Positions 1-10,043 of a DNA stretch of 64,000 nucleotides are shown here, piece by piece. The stretch is from assembly GCA_936440205.1 (NCBI GenBank), contig OW387147.1:4898001-4962000 (forward strand), given 5' to 3'. The notes beneath the pieces were generated by a model that made no database searches, was not told where the DNA came from, and worked only from the letters and a program-made list of their open reading frames with translations. The first letter of the stretch is position 1. Each line of letters opens with the position of its first letter. The position numbers and the translations under genes are program-made. This stretch comes from Lepidonotus clava (taxonomy: Eukaryota > Annelida > Polychaeta > Phyllodocida > Polynoidae).

Positions 1-505
1 GTCTGGCCAGGAGGAGAACTTCAAGTGAAGTTGTGACAGATTGTGTTTCCAGATAAGGTAGTTCTCATCTGGAAAAAAGGGGGATATAAGCAGAGACCTC
101 CGAGCTAAAAATATGAAAAAAAAATTTTGACGTGGCTAAGCATACCTCTATATATAGGACCCACGGACACTGGATGTAAATCACTGATACTTGTCCCTCC
201 TACCTCTACTACCAGTGACCAATGAGAAGACACTGAGTGGAGGCCCCAGTCTGACCACCACTGGGGGGTCAGAGAGGGCACACCAATTAAACAATTACAC
301 GGTCCACTGGTCCACAACAATAGACCCACTTCAAAAACGGACCTATACCTTTGTTGCGTTGGTTACTTAATACCTATATGATCTATACTTATATGTACCA
401 ACGCAACAAAAATCAATCCAATAAAAGTAATTGCTCATGGCACCCCATGAATCATGTTACGACAGACAAATATATTATATGATGTGGATGCAATGAAAAT
501 AATTG
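1..505. other. intergenic or intronic sequence, no gene seen
   Basis: I see no coding signal here. It lies beyond the 3' end of terminal exon V9. The one structured part is a perfect 14-bp inverted repeat (TTTGTTGCGTTGGT) with arms at 350-363 and 397-410, which would form a hairpin with a 33-base loop. Whether the exon array continues to the left cannot be told from this window. Confidence 0.5.
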
Positions 506-511
506 TTTATT
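506..511 (-). terminator. poly(A) signal of exon V9
   Basis: TTTATT on the plus strand is AATAAA on the minus strand, about 235 bases beyond the V9 stop. The equivalent signal is found at the same relative place after V8 (5791-5796) and V7 (9817-9822), so it was copied along with the exon. Confidence 0.6.
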
Positions 512-743
512 TTCTAACATACAAGCTTACACAGACAATGAAAATGAAGGACAGAATAAAGTTCTATATTTCAGTTATGCTTTGGTTGGGAAATAAACAG
601 TTCAACTCTAGGAAAGGAATGGATTAGACAACGTTCAGTTGCAGTAAGTTCAATAGCACTCTCTTTATGCACCAGTACACATATCCTTTATGTATGCTGC
701 AGAGGACAAAATAAGGCCATAATACTGGATCTGCTAGTTTCTC

Positions 744-1799
744 TTACTGTACTGCAACATATTTCTTAAGCGAGGATGGCAATGGCAACCCCTCTATGGT
801 AGACAGGAAGTTCTTTCCACTAGGCAGTGAAAGTCTGATAGCCACCCTGCTTAACCTAGTCAGAGGCAGTGGGTTTCCGGACAGTCCAAGGCTTGTTTCC
901 TTCCACATTGCCTTTGGCTGTTGAGAGAGATCCCTGAATTCCTTCCTAGACACTTTGTCCTTGCAAGCATCTTCAAACATGTAGCCTCCGAGTTGTATTT
1001 CGTTGTTGGATAGACAAGTGACCATGAACTCACAAGTGCACACATCATAAACTTTTTCCATAGTGTTCCTACAGTTTGCATCAAGAACGAGCAGTTTCAC
1101 CAAGGACAAGTCATTGTTTATAATGGCATTTGAGAGTGCTGTCTTCCTATCGGCACTGGCCTGATCTACATCAGCCCCTGCTGAGATGAGTCTCTTGCAT
1201 ATTTCTAGGCGCAACTCAAAATCATATGGCGACAAATAAAGTCCTGTTACCGCTACAAGTGGGCTCTCTCCTTTGAAATTCCTCGAGTTTACATCACAAC
1301 CTCCTGCAATCACTATATCAAAACAGTCTACCAGACCCGTACAATCATAGCCATACTCCTCTGTGAACTGATAGGTGAGAAGATGGAGGGCACTGTCCCC
1401 ATCATAGTTTGTGTGAATCATATCACTATGTGCTGCAAATATTCTTAACAAATCAACATCTTTCCTTATCAGGGCATGAAATAGGGGAGTTAACCCATGC
1501 GTATTTTTCCTATTTGGGTCCATCCCTGCTACCAATAATCTTTCAATTATCTGTAGCTGTTTTTCAGCTTTCTGAGGATGCTTTCGAGCTGTGTAAGAAT
1601 AACCTTGGGTTGCAGCATGTAGGGCTGTTTGGTGCTCTTTGGGGTCGAGCTCCACATTGAATTTCAGAAGGAGGTCCACCAATTCTATCAAACCTTGGTC
1701 AACGATCCAGTTAAGTATTGGTTGCCATTCTTTTCTGCGTATGTTTGGGTTGGCACCAGCAAGCAAGAGCATTTCACCATGCTTTGAACTAAGCACTGA
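744..1799 (-). CDS. ankyrin-repeat/SOCS-box terminal exon V9
   Basis: Open exon of 351 residues plus stop. It opens with half an ankyrin repeat (GEMLLLAGANPN), continues with about six more repeats including the family signatures AGGCDVNS and SAGADVDQAS, and ends with a SOCS box: BC-box LSRVAIRLSLPSG and Cul5-box LPLPSSLKKYV. By family knowledge, ANK-SOCS proteins are substrate receptors of Elongin B/C-Cullin5-Rbx2 ubiquitin ligases; the ankyrins bind the substrate. The closest relatives are V8 and V7. The in-frame acceptor must be CAG at 1800-1802, four codons further upstream than in V7 and V8, with a weak pyrimidine tract, because the sequence before the exon has been replaced. V9 may therefore be poorly spliced, although its reading frame is fully intact. 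It has no start codon of its own that makes sense. Confidence 0.85.
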   Translation of the reverse strand, partial: SVLSSKHGEMLLLAGANPNIRRKEWQPILNWIVDQGLIELVDLLLKFNVELDPKEHQTALHAATQGYSYTARKHPQKAEKQLQIIERLLVAGMDPNRKNTHGLTPLFHALIRKDVDLLRIFAAHSDMIHTNYDGDSALHLLTYQFTEEYGYDCTGLVDCFDIVIAGGCDVNSRNFKGESPLVAVTGLYLSPYDFELRLEICKRLISAGADVDQASADRKTALSNAIINNDLSLVKLLVLDANCRNTMEKVYDVCTCEFMVTCLSNNEIQLGGYMFEDACKDKVSRKEFRDLSQQPKAMWKETSLGLSGNPLPLTRLSRVAIRLSLPSGKNFLSTIEGLPLPSSLKKYVAVQ

Positions 1800-1916
1800 C
1801 TGGGAATTGAACCCAAACAACCAGTTGGTCAGTGCAGGGTCCCTCCTATCTTCGCCTTGTATGATCAGCAGGGGCTACTGGAGGCCTATTCTTACCCGGA
1901 CCCCCACGGGGCATTC
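1800..1916 (-). repeat. tRNA-like (possible SINE) fragment at the V9 splice acceptor
   Basis: Sequence similar to the V8 and V7 introns resumes only at about 1917. The stretch between is unrelated to the other exons' flanks. On the minus strand it contains GGTTCAATTCC, an exact match to the RNA polymerase III B-box consensus, within a T-arm-like stem. No convincing A box or complete tRNA fold is seen, so I read it as a short SINE-like remnant, at low confidence. Confidence 0.3.
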
Positions 1917-2297
1917 TTATGCTTATTATTATGCTAAAGAATGGTGTTGTACCTCTGAAATATATTAAATATGCTATTCATCAATACCCCATAGGGTAAA
2001 CGTGCATATTGCGATTTCTCGTTTGGGACCCTTACATGATAATTGACCAATGGTTTCGCAAGATGTCTAGGTAAAGAAATTTCTCAAAACAAGCAGATTT
2101 GATATTGTAACTGTGGGAGGCATTTCAGTGACTAAAGAAACTTTCCAAAGATCTATGAAATTGCAATCAATCATGTACAGTAGTCGCCTATACACTGCAG
2201 CCGCCATGATGAGGTCGCAACTCATTATTTTACCACTCACAAGTGGCCATCTCTTTTTCGACTCGATTGGTCCCCCACCCCCAAATCTGACCTTTAA

Positions 2298-2398
2298 CAC
2301 CTCCTGGCCACCTGGGCTTTCAGACCTTCTCTGCCAACCTGAGCTTTAACACCTTCCCTGGCCATCTGAGCTTTAACACCTTCCCTGGCCACATGGTC
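2298..2398. repeat. short tandem repeat, about 30-bp unit
   Basis: About three imperfect copies of a unit built around gagctttaacaccttccct, ending in tggccatct-like sequence. Non-coding. Confidence 0.6.
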
Positions 2399-2436
2399 TG
2401 AAAATATTTGAATTGCAAATGTGCCCAGGCCTAAAG

Positions 2437-2745
2437 TAAAATAATAAAACCATGCGATGTATGAGAGCCTAAGACATATCAAAACATAGTTTCCTGTATT
2501 TAATTCATTTTGATAGGCTGGATGGCTGGATAAGGCCTAAATAATTTTATTTTCGGACAGTGCATGACAGGGCCTAATCATTTTGTCATACCATCTGTAA
2601 AATATTCTTGCAAGCGTGTCCAGGCCTAAAATAATCAATTTATATGATATATAGGACCCTAAGATATAGGAGAACATAGATATATATATGAATTCATTTT
2701 GATAGGCCTAATAAGGTCTAAATAATTATTTTTCAGACTGCCAGT
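2437..2745. repeat. tandem duplication, about 190-bp unit
   Basis: Two diverged copies share, in order, a cctaaga(c/t)ata block, aattcattttgataggc and taaataatt...ttttc. The first spans about 2437-2570 and the second about 2630-2745. Confidence 0.55.
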
Positions 2746-3180
2746 GTCCGTCCGATCAAACGCCGGACAGCCAGCCTCTAGGCTGTATTTCAACTGCTGG
2801 AAAACAATATGTACCTACTGTTAACGCATGAATGCATCTGAATGGGTATCTCCTCCATAATTGATGCGTTTGTCTAAATATCATCCTGGTTTTCTGATTT
2901 CAATGTATCGGTGCAGGCGTGCGGGGAGAGATCCCGGGTCTGACACCGCCAAATTGTCAAGCCTCCAGTCTCCACGTGTCCGATCGATTTAATGTTTTGG
3001 TAGTCGATATGAACGCATGTTTTAGACCCCTTCATGCGTTAGTATGCGTCCACAGGTCCTCATAGATACCATTAATATATATTGAAAGCATCAAATAGCG
3101 CTGTAATGCTGGTAATCAGGCAGAGACGGACGAGCCCCCAGTAACATACAACCGTCCGGCACGCCTGCACCGGCCCGTCT
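2741..3180. mobile_element. MITE-like element with internal inverted repeat
   Basis: A perfect 13-bp inverted repeat, GGTGCAGGCGTGC, lies at 2910-2922 and 3159-3171. Outside and between are further CpG-rich, partly palindromic stretches (acgcatg/catgcgt). The base composition is much richer in CG than the surroundings. It looks like a non-autonomous DNA element; its ends and target duplication were not resolved. Confidence 0.4.
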
Positions 3181-3469
3181 GACCTAGATCTTCTCACCGG
3201 AAGAACGCGAAGGAATACCAAGAAAATAGTGCACGCTTTTTGCGCGATTTGTCGCGTTATTTTGCAATCAATTCATTTCTGGATCTTGACATGGTCATCT
3301 ATGTGTCCAAATCTACCAGCCTATATATACTAGGCCCGTAAGAAGGATTGATTTCAAGGTGAAATAGGTCAGCATAGCCTCATTAATATTCAACAGTTGA
3401 CCCGATTCCCCTGTCCCAGATCGGAGAAGAAAGGGTCACGTGACCAAGTAAGATGGCGAGCCTGCCCAG

Positions 3470-3860
3470 CGACCGTATCGATATAACCGTTTGGATTCCA
3501 CGCTTGAATGTCAAATTTGTCCCAGCCTGGCCCATTTTCACAATTTATTTGTATTCTATATATCCAAATCTCAGCAATATAAGCCCAAATAAGCCAAAAC
3601 GTAGGTTATTCAAGCCATTTCGGGAGGGGTTTCAGAGTGTGACTTGGTTGCATCAGCCAATTCGGCCACAATGGCGCCTGCGCGATCACCGTAACGATCA
3701 TAACGATTTGGATTCCAGGCTTGAATGTCTAATTTGGCCCAATTTGGAATATTTTAACTATACTAATGTGTTCTATATATCAAAATCTAAGTAATGTAAG
3801 CCCAAATAAGCCCAAACCTAGGTGATTCAAGCCATTTCGGGAGGAAGAAGGACCAATCTC
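3470..3860. repeat. diverged tandem duplication, about 200-bp unit
   Basis: Two copies, about 3470-3645 and 3690-3860. Each runs from gtttggattcca/gatttggattcca through cttgaatgtc to attcaagccatttcgggagg. No open frame is shared, so this is repeat DNA. Confidence 0.65.
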
Positions 3861-3991
3861 TCTTTGCACCATTGTGACATAGTTGCATGTGAAGCTGACC
3901 TAGGAAGGAGAGCCTCGAATGAGGCGGCTAGTATTAATATTAAAACGTTTAAAACTTTAAAAGTTTAAAATATATTAGCCGCCTCATAATT

Positions 3992-4135
3992 AAGTCACCT
4001 GTTTTTGAAGCTAAAAACCTGTGGAACAAGTTACCTGTAAATATAACATTTGAAAAAGAATGTAAAAACTTATTACAAACTGATTATGAACAAAATGAAA
4101 TAAGGCGACTGGCGGCAGGTATTTTTATATATCTG
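3992..4135 (+). mobile_element. LINE reverse-transcriptase C-terminal remnant
   Basis: One frame reads VFEAKNLWNKLPVNITFEKE followed by CKNLLQTDYEQNE. This matches the conserved tail of CR1/L2-like LINE ORF2 proteins, where an LWNxLP motif precedes a final helix, and resembles the tail of the longer LINE at 15.8-17.2 kb (LWNELPVIIRS). Only the extreme 3' end is present. Just upstream is a hairpin with arms around gaggcggctagta and tattagccgcctc (3918-3983), perhaps a small MITE at the truncation point. Confidence 0.55.
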
Positions 4136-4438
4136 TATATTCACATATTATTTAGTTACCCCAAGTTTATCAATCATGTTCACTTTTGATTCATTGTTTG
4201 TGACATGTATGATGACATTTAAAAGTAAAATGACCAACTATTATGACCAAAGCGACATGTTCATTGACCTAGTATATTTCTGAGTATGGTGACCTACCTC
4301 TATTTAACCTTCATGAGCAAATCCTGTGACTAAATTACGAAGCTTGAAGCAATACTAAGACAAAATTCATGTGGTAAAATCAGAAACATCTCATTCCATC
4401 ACATTATCATTCTATGTCTCGTACTACCTTTTTACATA

Positions 4439-4659
4439 CAGGGCTCACCAAATCCAGCGTCCTGGGTGTCCTGTCTACCCCCTAAAGGCACAGGACACCC
4501 TCACAGGACCTTCTGGGTGTCCTGTGGACACCCTAGAAATCATACCCTGATATTAAGGCTGAGCCTAGTGGACCCCCTAAGTTTATGTGCAGGACACCCA
4601 CGTGTCATAGGCTGGGTGTCCTGTGGACAACCAGTCATTTTAAAATTTCGTGAGCCCTG
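4439..4659. mobile_element. CAGGG-ended MITE with 5-bp target duplication
   Basis: The element runs from CAGGGCTCAC to GTGAGCCCTG as terminal inverted repeats and is flanked by exact ACATA duplications at 4434-4438 and 4660-4664. The inside carries repeated gggtgtcctgtgga blocks. A partial copy in the other orientation lies at 42965-43018. The CAGGG ends suggest the hAT superfamily, in which 8-bp target duplications are usual but a 5-bp group is known; this assignment is inference. Confidence 0.75.
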
Positions 4660-5790
4660 ACATAATTTCATCATCAAACAGAAGCATTGTGTGTATCATG
4701 TTTATGCCTTTATTAGATTAAGTTGTGGCTTGAGGTGAGGGAAGACAGGAGAACTCCTACTCACCAAGGTTAAATAAAATTTGTTTTTAAAAAAACAAAA
4801 AAAAAGACAAGGGCTTGCTCAGTCCGTCCTGAGAGCATGTGGATTTACTTGCCATTGGGCGCCATGTGTTAACCCTATTATCCCCTTATTTGGGGAAAAA
4901 GAAACCAATACATCTAGAAAAACGCACAATGTCAAGCCCCCAAATTTACCCAGAATGACCTCTGATCCCCTTAAAATCATACTAAACATCTGAGTCCTAA
5001 AATTACATAAATCCGCCAATTATGTTCGGCCATGTGAGTTACTTCAGCGCCCTTTTTTCATTCAAAAGTCTCTCCCTGACCCCTTTTGGTATCTCTTCAC
5101 CATGTGCCTAGCAAAAAAGGACAAAATCTTAGTCTACCTATGTTGACCACAGTGCATGTGTACCGGAAGACTGACCGAGACTTGTTCCCCTAGATTGTTA
5201 AAAGCACTAGAATTTAATAGGAGCCCTACTGTCACATATCCAGAGAACAATTTTGCCTGTGACGGTGTCCCTGAAATAAGCATTGATTTTAGGAAGCTGG
5301 TATCCATACATTAGACATAAGGGCGAACAAACAGCATCCTTACAACAGATTTCACCCAATGCGCTTATATAGCCTGGTTCACTTGGATTATGAAGGATGA
5401 AAAATAACAAAGGAATAAATTGGTACGTCAAAATTAAGTTTTATTAGTGACAGCCTTAAACATATGGACTCTTTCAATACCTTTAATTTGAAAGTAAAAA
5501 AAAAAACTATCTTTGGTACTAACTCAACCAAAGAAGTTGCATACCATTTGAGTGAGTAAATTGTATAACATAAAAAAAGAAATTCAAAAAAACAAACTGG
5601 ACTAAATTACTCAGGACACCTAATAAAACGTCATGATAGATGGCTTTGATGTATTCAAGTACCTTTGCTTCTAAAGAAATAAATGTAATAAACTCAGAAA
5701 GTCATTGATGTGGCAAGTTGTCAACGTTTAAACAGACTCATAATTGTATGTTAAGGATGCAATGAATATTAATGCAATGCATATACCTTG

Positions 5791-5796
5791 TTTATT
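5791..5796 (-). terminator. poly(A) signal of exon V8
   Basis: AATAAA on the minus strand, about 220 bases past the V8 stop, in a position conserved with V7 and V9. Confidence 0.6.
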
Positions 5797-6015
5797 TTCT
5801 GATATACTAGCTAACATCAGACAATTAAGATGAACGGCAGAATCATGTTTCAAGTATCAATTATGCTTCAGTTGGGAAATAAAAGTTCAACTCCGGGTAA
5901 GGAATGGATATGTTAACTATTAGTGGAAGTGATTTCCATTGCCCCAAGTATTATGGGGCTATTCCAAGTGCTGAGGAAGACGAATTGTGGCCAGACTACC
6001 ATATCTCCTAGTTCC

Positions 6016-7068
6016 TCACTGTACTGCAACATATTTCTGAAGCGCTAATGGCAATGGCAAACCCTCTATGGCAGGCAGGAAGTTCTTTCCACTAGGCAGT
6101 GACAGTCTGATAGCCACTCTGCTCAACCTAGCAAGAAGCAGTGGGTTTCCGGACAGTCCAAGGCTTGTTCCCTTCCACATTGCCTTTGGCTGTTGAGAGA
6201 GATCCCTGAATTCCTTCCTGGACACTTTGCCTTTGCAAGCTTCTTCAAACATGTAGATGCCGAACTGTGTTTCACTGTTGGATAGACAAGTGACCATGAA
6301 GTGACAGAAGTACCCTTCATAGATGTCTCCTATGTTGGTTTTGCAGTTGGTTTCTAGAAGAAGCAGTTTCACCAGAGACAAGTCTTTATTTCGTATGGCA
6401 TTTGACAGTGCAGTCTTACCATTGGCACTCGCCTGATCTACGTCAGCCCCTGCTGAAATGAGTCTCTTGCATATTTCTAAGCACACCTCAAAATCATATG
6501 GCGACAAATAGTGTCCTGTTATCTTCACAAGTGGGCTCTCACCATGGGCATTCCATGAGTTTACATCACAACCTCCTGCAATCACAACTTCAAAACAGTC
6601 TACCAAACCTGTACGATCATAGTCATACTCCTCTGTGAACTGCTCAGCGAGCAGATGGAGTGCAGTGCCACCATGATAGTTTGTGTGAATCATATCACTA
6701 TGTGCTGCAATCATTCTTAACAATTCAACATCTTTCGATAGCAGGACATCAAATAGGGGAGATCCATGCTCGTCTTTTACATTTGGGTCCATGCCAGCTG
6801 CCAGTAATTTTTCAATTATCTGAGGCTGTTTTTCAGCTCTCTGAGGATACCATTTTGAAGAGGGAGGTTGATGTCTGTTCAATGCAACATGAAGAGCTGT
6901 TTTACGAAATGCATCTTTGGCGTCAAGCTTCACATTAAATTTCAGGAGGAGGTCCACTAATTCTATCAAACCTTGGTCAACAATCCAGTTAAGAATTGGC
7001 TGCCGCGATTTCTCTCTGCGTAGGTTTGGGTTGGCACCAGCAAGCAAGAGCATTTCACCAAGCTTCAC
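6016..7068 (-). CDS. ankyrin-repeat/SOCS-box terminal exon V8
   Basis: 350 residues plus stop, beginning right after a phase-0 acceptor (TTTCAG, with CAG at 7069-7071) as VKLGEMLLLAGANPN, the second half of an ankyrin repeat. Repeats continue through QPILNWIVDQGLIELVDLLL, TALHVAL, SPLFDVLL, TALHLLAEQ, ESPLVKITG and TALSNAI. The SOCS box covers about residues 310-350, with BC-box LSRVAIRLSLPSG and Cul5-box LPLPLALQKYV. Expected role: substrate-recognition arm of a Cullin5 ubiquitin ligase in the cytosol or nucleus. Compared with V7 and V9 most of the protein is nearly the same, but the loop after TALHVAL (NRHQPPSSKWYPQR) differs strongly. No usable start codon or 5' exon lies nearby; splicing from 60155-60292 would keep the frame. 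Confidence 0.9.
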   Translation of the reverse strand: MKLGEMLLLAGANPNLRREKSRQPILNWIVDQGLIELVDLLLKFNVKLDAKDAFRKTALHVALNRHQPPSSKWYPQRAEKQPQIIEKLLAAGMDPNVKDEHGSPLFDVLLSKDVELLRMIAAHSDMIHTNYHGGTALHLLAEQFTEEYDYDRTGLVDCFEVVIAGGCDVNSWNAHGESPLVKITGHYLSPYDFEVCLEICKRLISAGADVDQASANGKTALSNAIRNKDLSLVKLLLLETNCKTNIGDIYEGYFCHFMVTCLSNSETQFGIYMFEEACKGKVSRKEFRDLSQQPKAMWKGTSLGLSGNPLLLARLSRVAIRLSLPSGKNFLPAIEGLPLPLALQKYVAVQ

Positions 7069-8795
7069 CTGAAATGTCAAGTATAAAATTGATCATTAAC
7101 TGGCAAGCCTTCTCGTGATTTAAATTATTGTCTATGAAAATAATTTCCTTGATATCCATGAGAGGGAACAATGCATTTCACCATGTTCAGCATTATTAAA
7201 AATGTTTTCATCATGCTCATCCGCTTATGTCACTTTTTTTCTTGTAAAATGTATTAGAACAGAGACAAGGATTTGTTTTCAGTTTAAGCTTATGTCCAAA
7301 GGGTTTTTCATAAAATACATTCACACAATAGGGGTCTGTGTGGCTTCATAAAATTCTATGCATACTATTATGCTAAAGGACAGTGTGGTACCTCTGAAAT
7401 ATGCCAAAATGCATAATTCTATTTATTGAGTACCCAATATGGTAAACATAAAGGAAAGTGGTATCCTATCGTCGCCTCCCAAGGTTAGATTTTGGTAATG
7501 TTAACTTGTCAATGAATCCTTTTATGTTAAGCAACTGAGTTTACGTGCAACATCCTGGTGCAGAACATCTTGGTGCACAGTTCCAAGAATAAGGGGCCTC
7601 ATCACCATGTTTGTAAATGATTGTGTAAGCAAGCCAAGGATTACAGTATCATTTCAGTGAAAAGGGGAAAGGAATCTGGATGTTTAGGGGGTGATGTCAA
7701 AATTCAGGGGCTGTGAACCTGACATGCTGCTACAGGCTGCGGTTGAATGTTATCTATAACCACTATCTGCCACTGAGTGGCTGTAGCATTCTACAATCAA
7801 TTACTATACAATTGAAGGTGCCAGAAACCACCCTTTATCAATATATCAGACATCCTCTGCAAAAAAGCAATCTCATGGAGTGGAATATAGAATTGAGAAG
7901 ATGTCTTGGGGAATCAGTACTGAAAGAATTATGTTCAGGCATGTAAGCTAATAGGAAATAGTGTTAGGAAAATCTTAATGTCTCCTAAAATGTTATGAGA
8001 AGTGTTCTAAATATCAAATTTTGAAACTGATATTTTTGGTTGCCAAAGAGGACAAAAATTGGAAAAATTACATCCCTGTATGTAAATATTGTTTTCAGAA
8101 AAGGTTTTGTTAATTTCAAGACATGAACTTCAGATATGGTTCACATGCTAAAATAGACAAGTCTTTGGTATTTACAAAGACATATAACATGAAGCCAAAA
8201 ATTGAGATCCAAAATATAATTTCATGAAATTTACTGCCATTTCTTTTCTAAATTCAGAATCTGTTTTTAGCTGAATATAGCCTAGCAGTCCCTTGCTTCA
8301 GAATTTCAAAAACTTAATTTTGTTCCATGGTTACCATGGAACTCATTTGTATAGGAGTGCTATACACACTTTTTGGCATTCTATCAACATTCTGGTTACC
8401 ATGGCAACAAAATGCAAAATATCTCGATTTTTTCACCATCAATGAAAACTATGAAAAATTTCATTCATAGCATAAGTTGTCGATTTTCATGATCCCCTTT
8501 CCTATCCGGCTGCAGCCTAGGTATCTCAGAATGGTGGCAACATGATGTCAAGTCACAGACTATTGGCTGCGATCTGCTATGGTGATTTTTTTATGTCTCC
8601 CCTAAGTCCATGCCTGATTTCCTTGTGGGCTGGTTATGGCTAAACAAAGTGGACATCCAATGGCCAATATATGATAAGACTACTGCCTTATATTCAATAG
8701 TCCTTATGCAGTGGGAGACAATAAATGAATAACGTCTAGGACAAATGACATGGCCCTTTTCTCGAATTTGACATGCAACATGGGCTTTAGAAACT

Positions 8796-8862
8796 TTGTT
8801 TGGTTGGTTTAACGTCCGGCCAACCCTTGAGGGTTCTTTTACCTGATTGACAAGGTAATACT
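8796..8862 (-). mobile_element. SINE fragment (tail end)
   Basis: Matches the SINE seen whole at 31628-31883 and 46549-46786: tttgtttggttggtttaacg, then tccggccaaccc, gggttctttt and caaggtaatac. Only the part nearest the (CAAA)n tail remains. It is followed by gagctcc/caggagccccc sequence and a short tandem repeat. Confidence 0.6.
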
Positions 8863-8924
8863 GAGGAAACATTCTTCCTAGGGAGCTCCAACAGGAGCCC
8901 CCACCCCGGTCCCCCTGCCCACCA

Positions 8925-9005
8925 TATCTGTCCATGACTATCCATGTCTGTCCAAGACTGACCATGTCTGTCTATGACCAATAATGTCTGTCCATGACCG
9001 ACCGG
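8925..9005. repeat. short tandem repeat (tgtccatgac type)
   Basis: Alternating tgtctgtccatgac and tatccatg/tgaccatg blocks of about 10 and 20 bases. The alternating design resembles the 10-bp satellite at 15.2-18.5 kb but the sequence is different. Confidence 0.5.
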
Positions 9006-9816
9006 GTTAGCCAGGACAGACCAGAAGAAAAAACAGGTGTGAACCTGTGAAGCCTAAGCCAACAATCTATCTGATATTGATAACATAACCGTTAACAAAA
9101 GTAAAACTAGGTCAAACTTCTCCAGCAGATAGATTGCAATGTTTTGGATAAAATACATTGAGGCAGTATGGCATTATTAACATTATGTCAATATCTATTA
9201 ACCAAGAACTGTTTAGACCAAGAGGATGTTGTGATCAAGGTTGAAATACAAGCATATAGCTGATGTTATGTCTCCGTAAAATTTGATTGAAGGCTTTTGC
9301 AGGATAATATAGATGAACACCCTGCAGTACAGGACAATTATTAGTCTACTACAAGGTAAGGAAAAGGAAAATATGGTTCATAAAAGCAGATGTGTCACAT
9401 ACAAATTCTTAATTTTCGTGGCACATACAATGCCAACATTTTCATTCAAGAACACTTAACAAGGAAATTACATGTTTTCACCCATAATATTTCTACTTTC
9501 TACATCATTAATATTCAAATTCTCAAAATTAACTTCTCAGTCCTTCCTTACAATTGAGTATAACAAAGGAATGAATAGGTATAGGAAATATAATTAGTGA
9601 CAGCATTCAAGATATGGCCGTATGGTCTCTGCATATTAAAATATTAATTAAGGGACTCTTTCAATACTTTTACTTAATTCACATACCTTTGTTTCTGAAG
9701 GAATAAATGTGATAAGATCTAAGAAAGTGATTGATGCGACCAGCTGTCCGTGTTTCAACAGACTCATAATCATATGTTAAGGACGCAATGAGTATTGATG
9801 CAATGAATATACCTTC

Positions 9817-9822
9817 TTTATT
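9817..9822 (-). terminator. poly(A) signal of exon V7
   Basis: AATAAA on the minus strand, about 220 bases past the V7 stop, in the same place as after V8 and V9. Confidence 0.6.
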
Positions 9823-10043
9823 TTCCAATATACAAACTTAAAACATACAATTATGACTAACTGCACAATATAATTCTGTGTATCAATTATGCCTTTGTTG
9901 GGAAACAAACAGTTCAACCCTGGGTAAGGAATGGATATGTTAACTTTTTGTGGAAACGAGTTCCATAGCTCCAAGGGCTATGGAGCTATTCAAAGTGCTC
10001 AGGAAAACAAGTTATGCCCAAACTACTGTATCTCCATGTTGCT

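Larger units (their letters stand above)
5400..8780. repeat. duplicated unit carrying exon V8 (copy of 9560-12070)
   Basis: Beyond the exon itself, both flanks match the V7 unit. On one side is ttagtgacagc...actctttcaatac. On the other is the intron block tatgctaaag...gtacctctgaaatatgcc (7371-7405) and a stretch beginning tccatgcctgatttccttg (8607) that recurs at 11922. Exon, intron and 3' flank were copied together; a more diverged version of the same intron block follows V9 at about 1917. Between 7081 and 9560 I see no other coding exon. Confidence 0.7.

Noticed and set aside
8591-8965. 124-codon minus-strand frame
   Set aside because: It runs through a SINE fragment and tandem repeat; the translation is repeat-derived.
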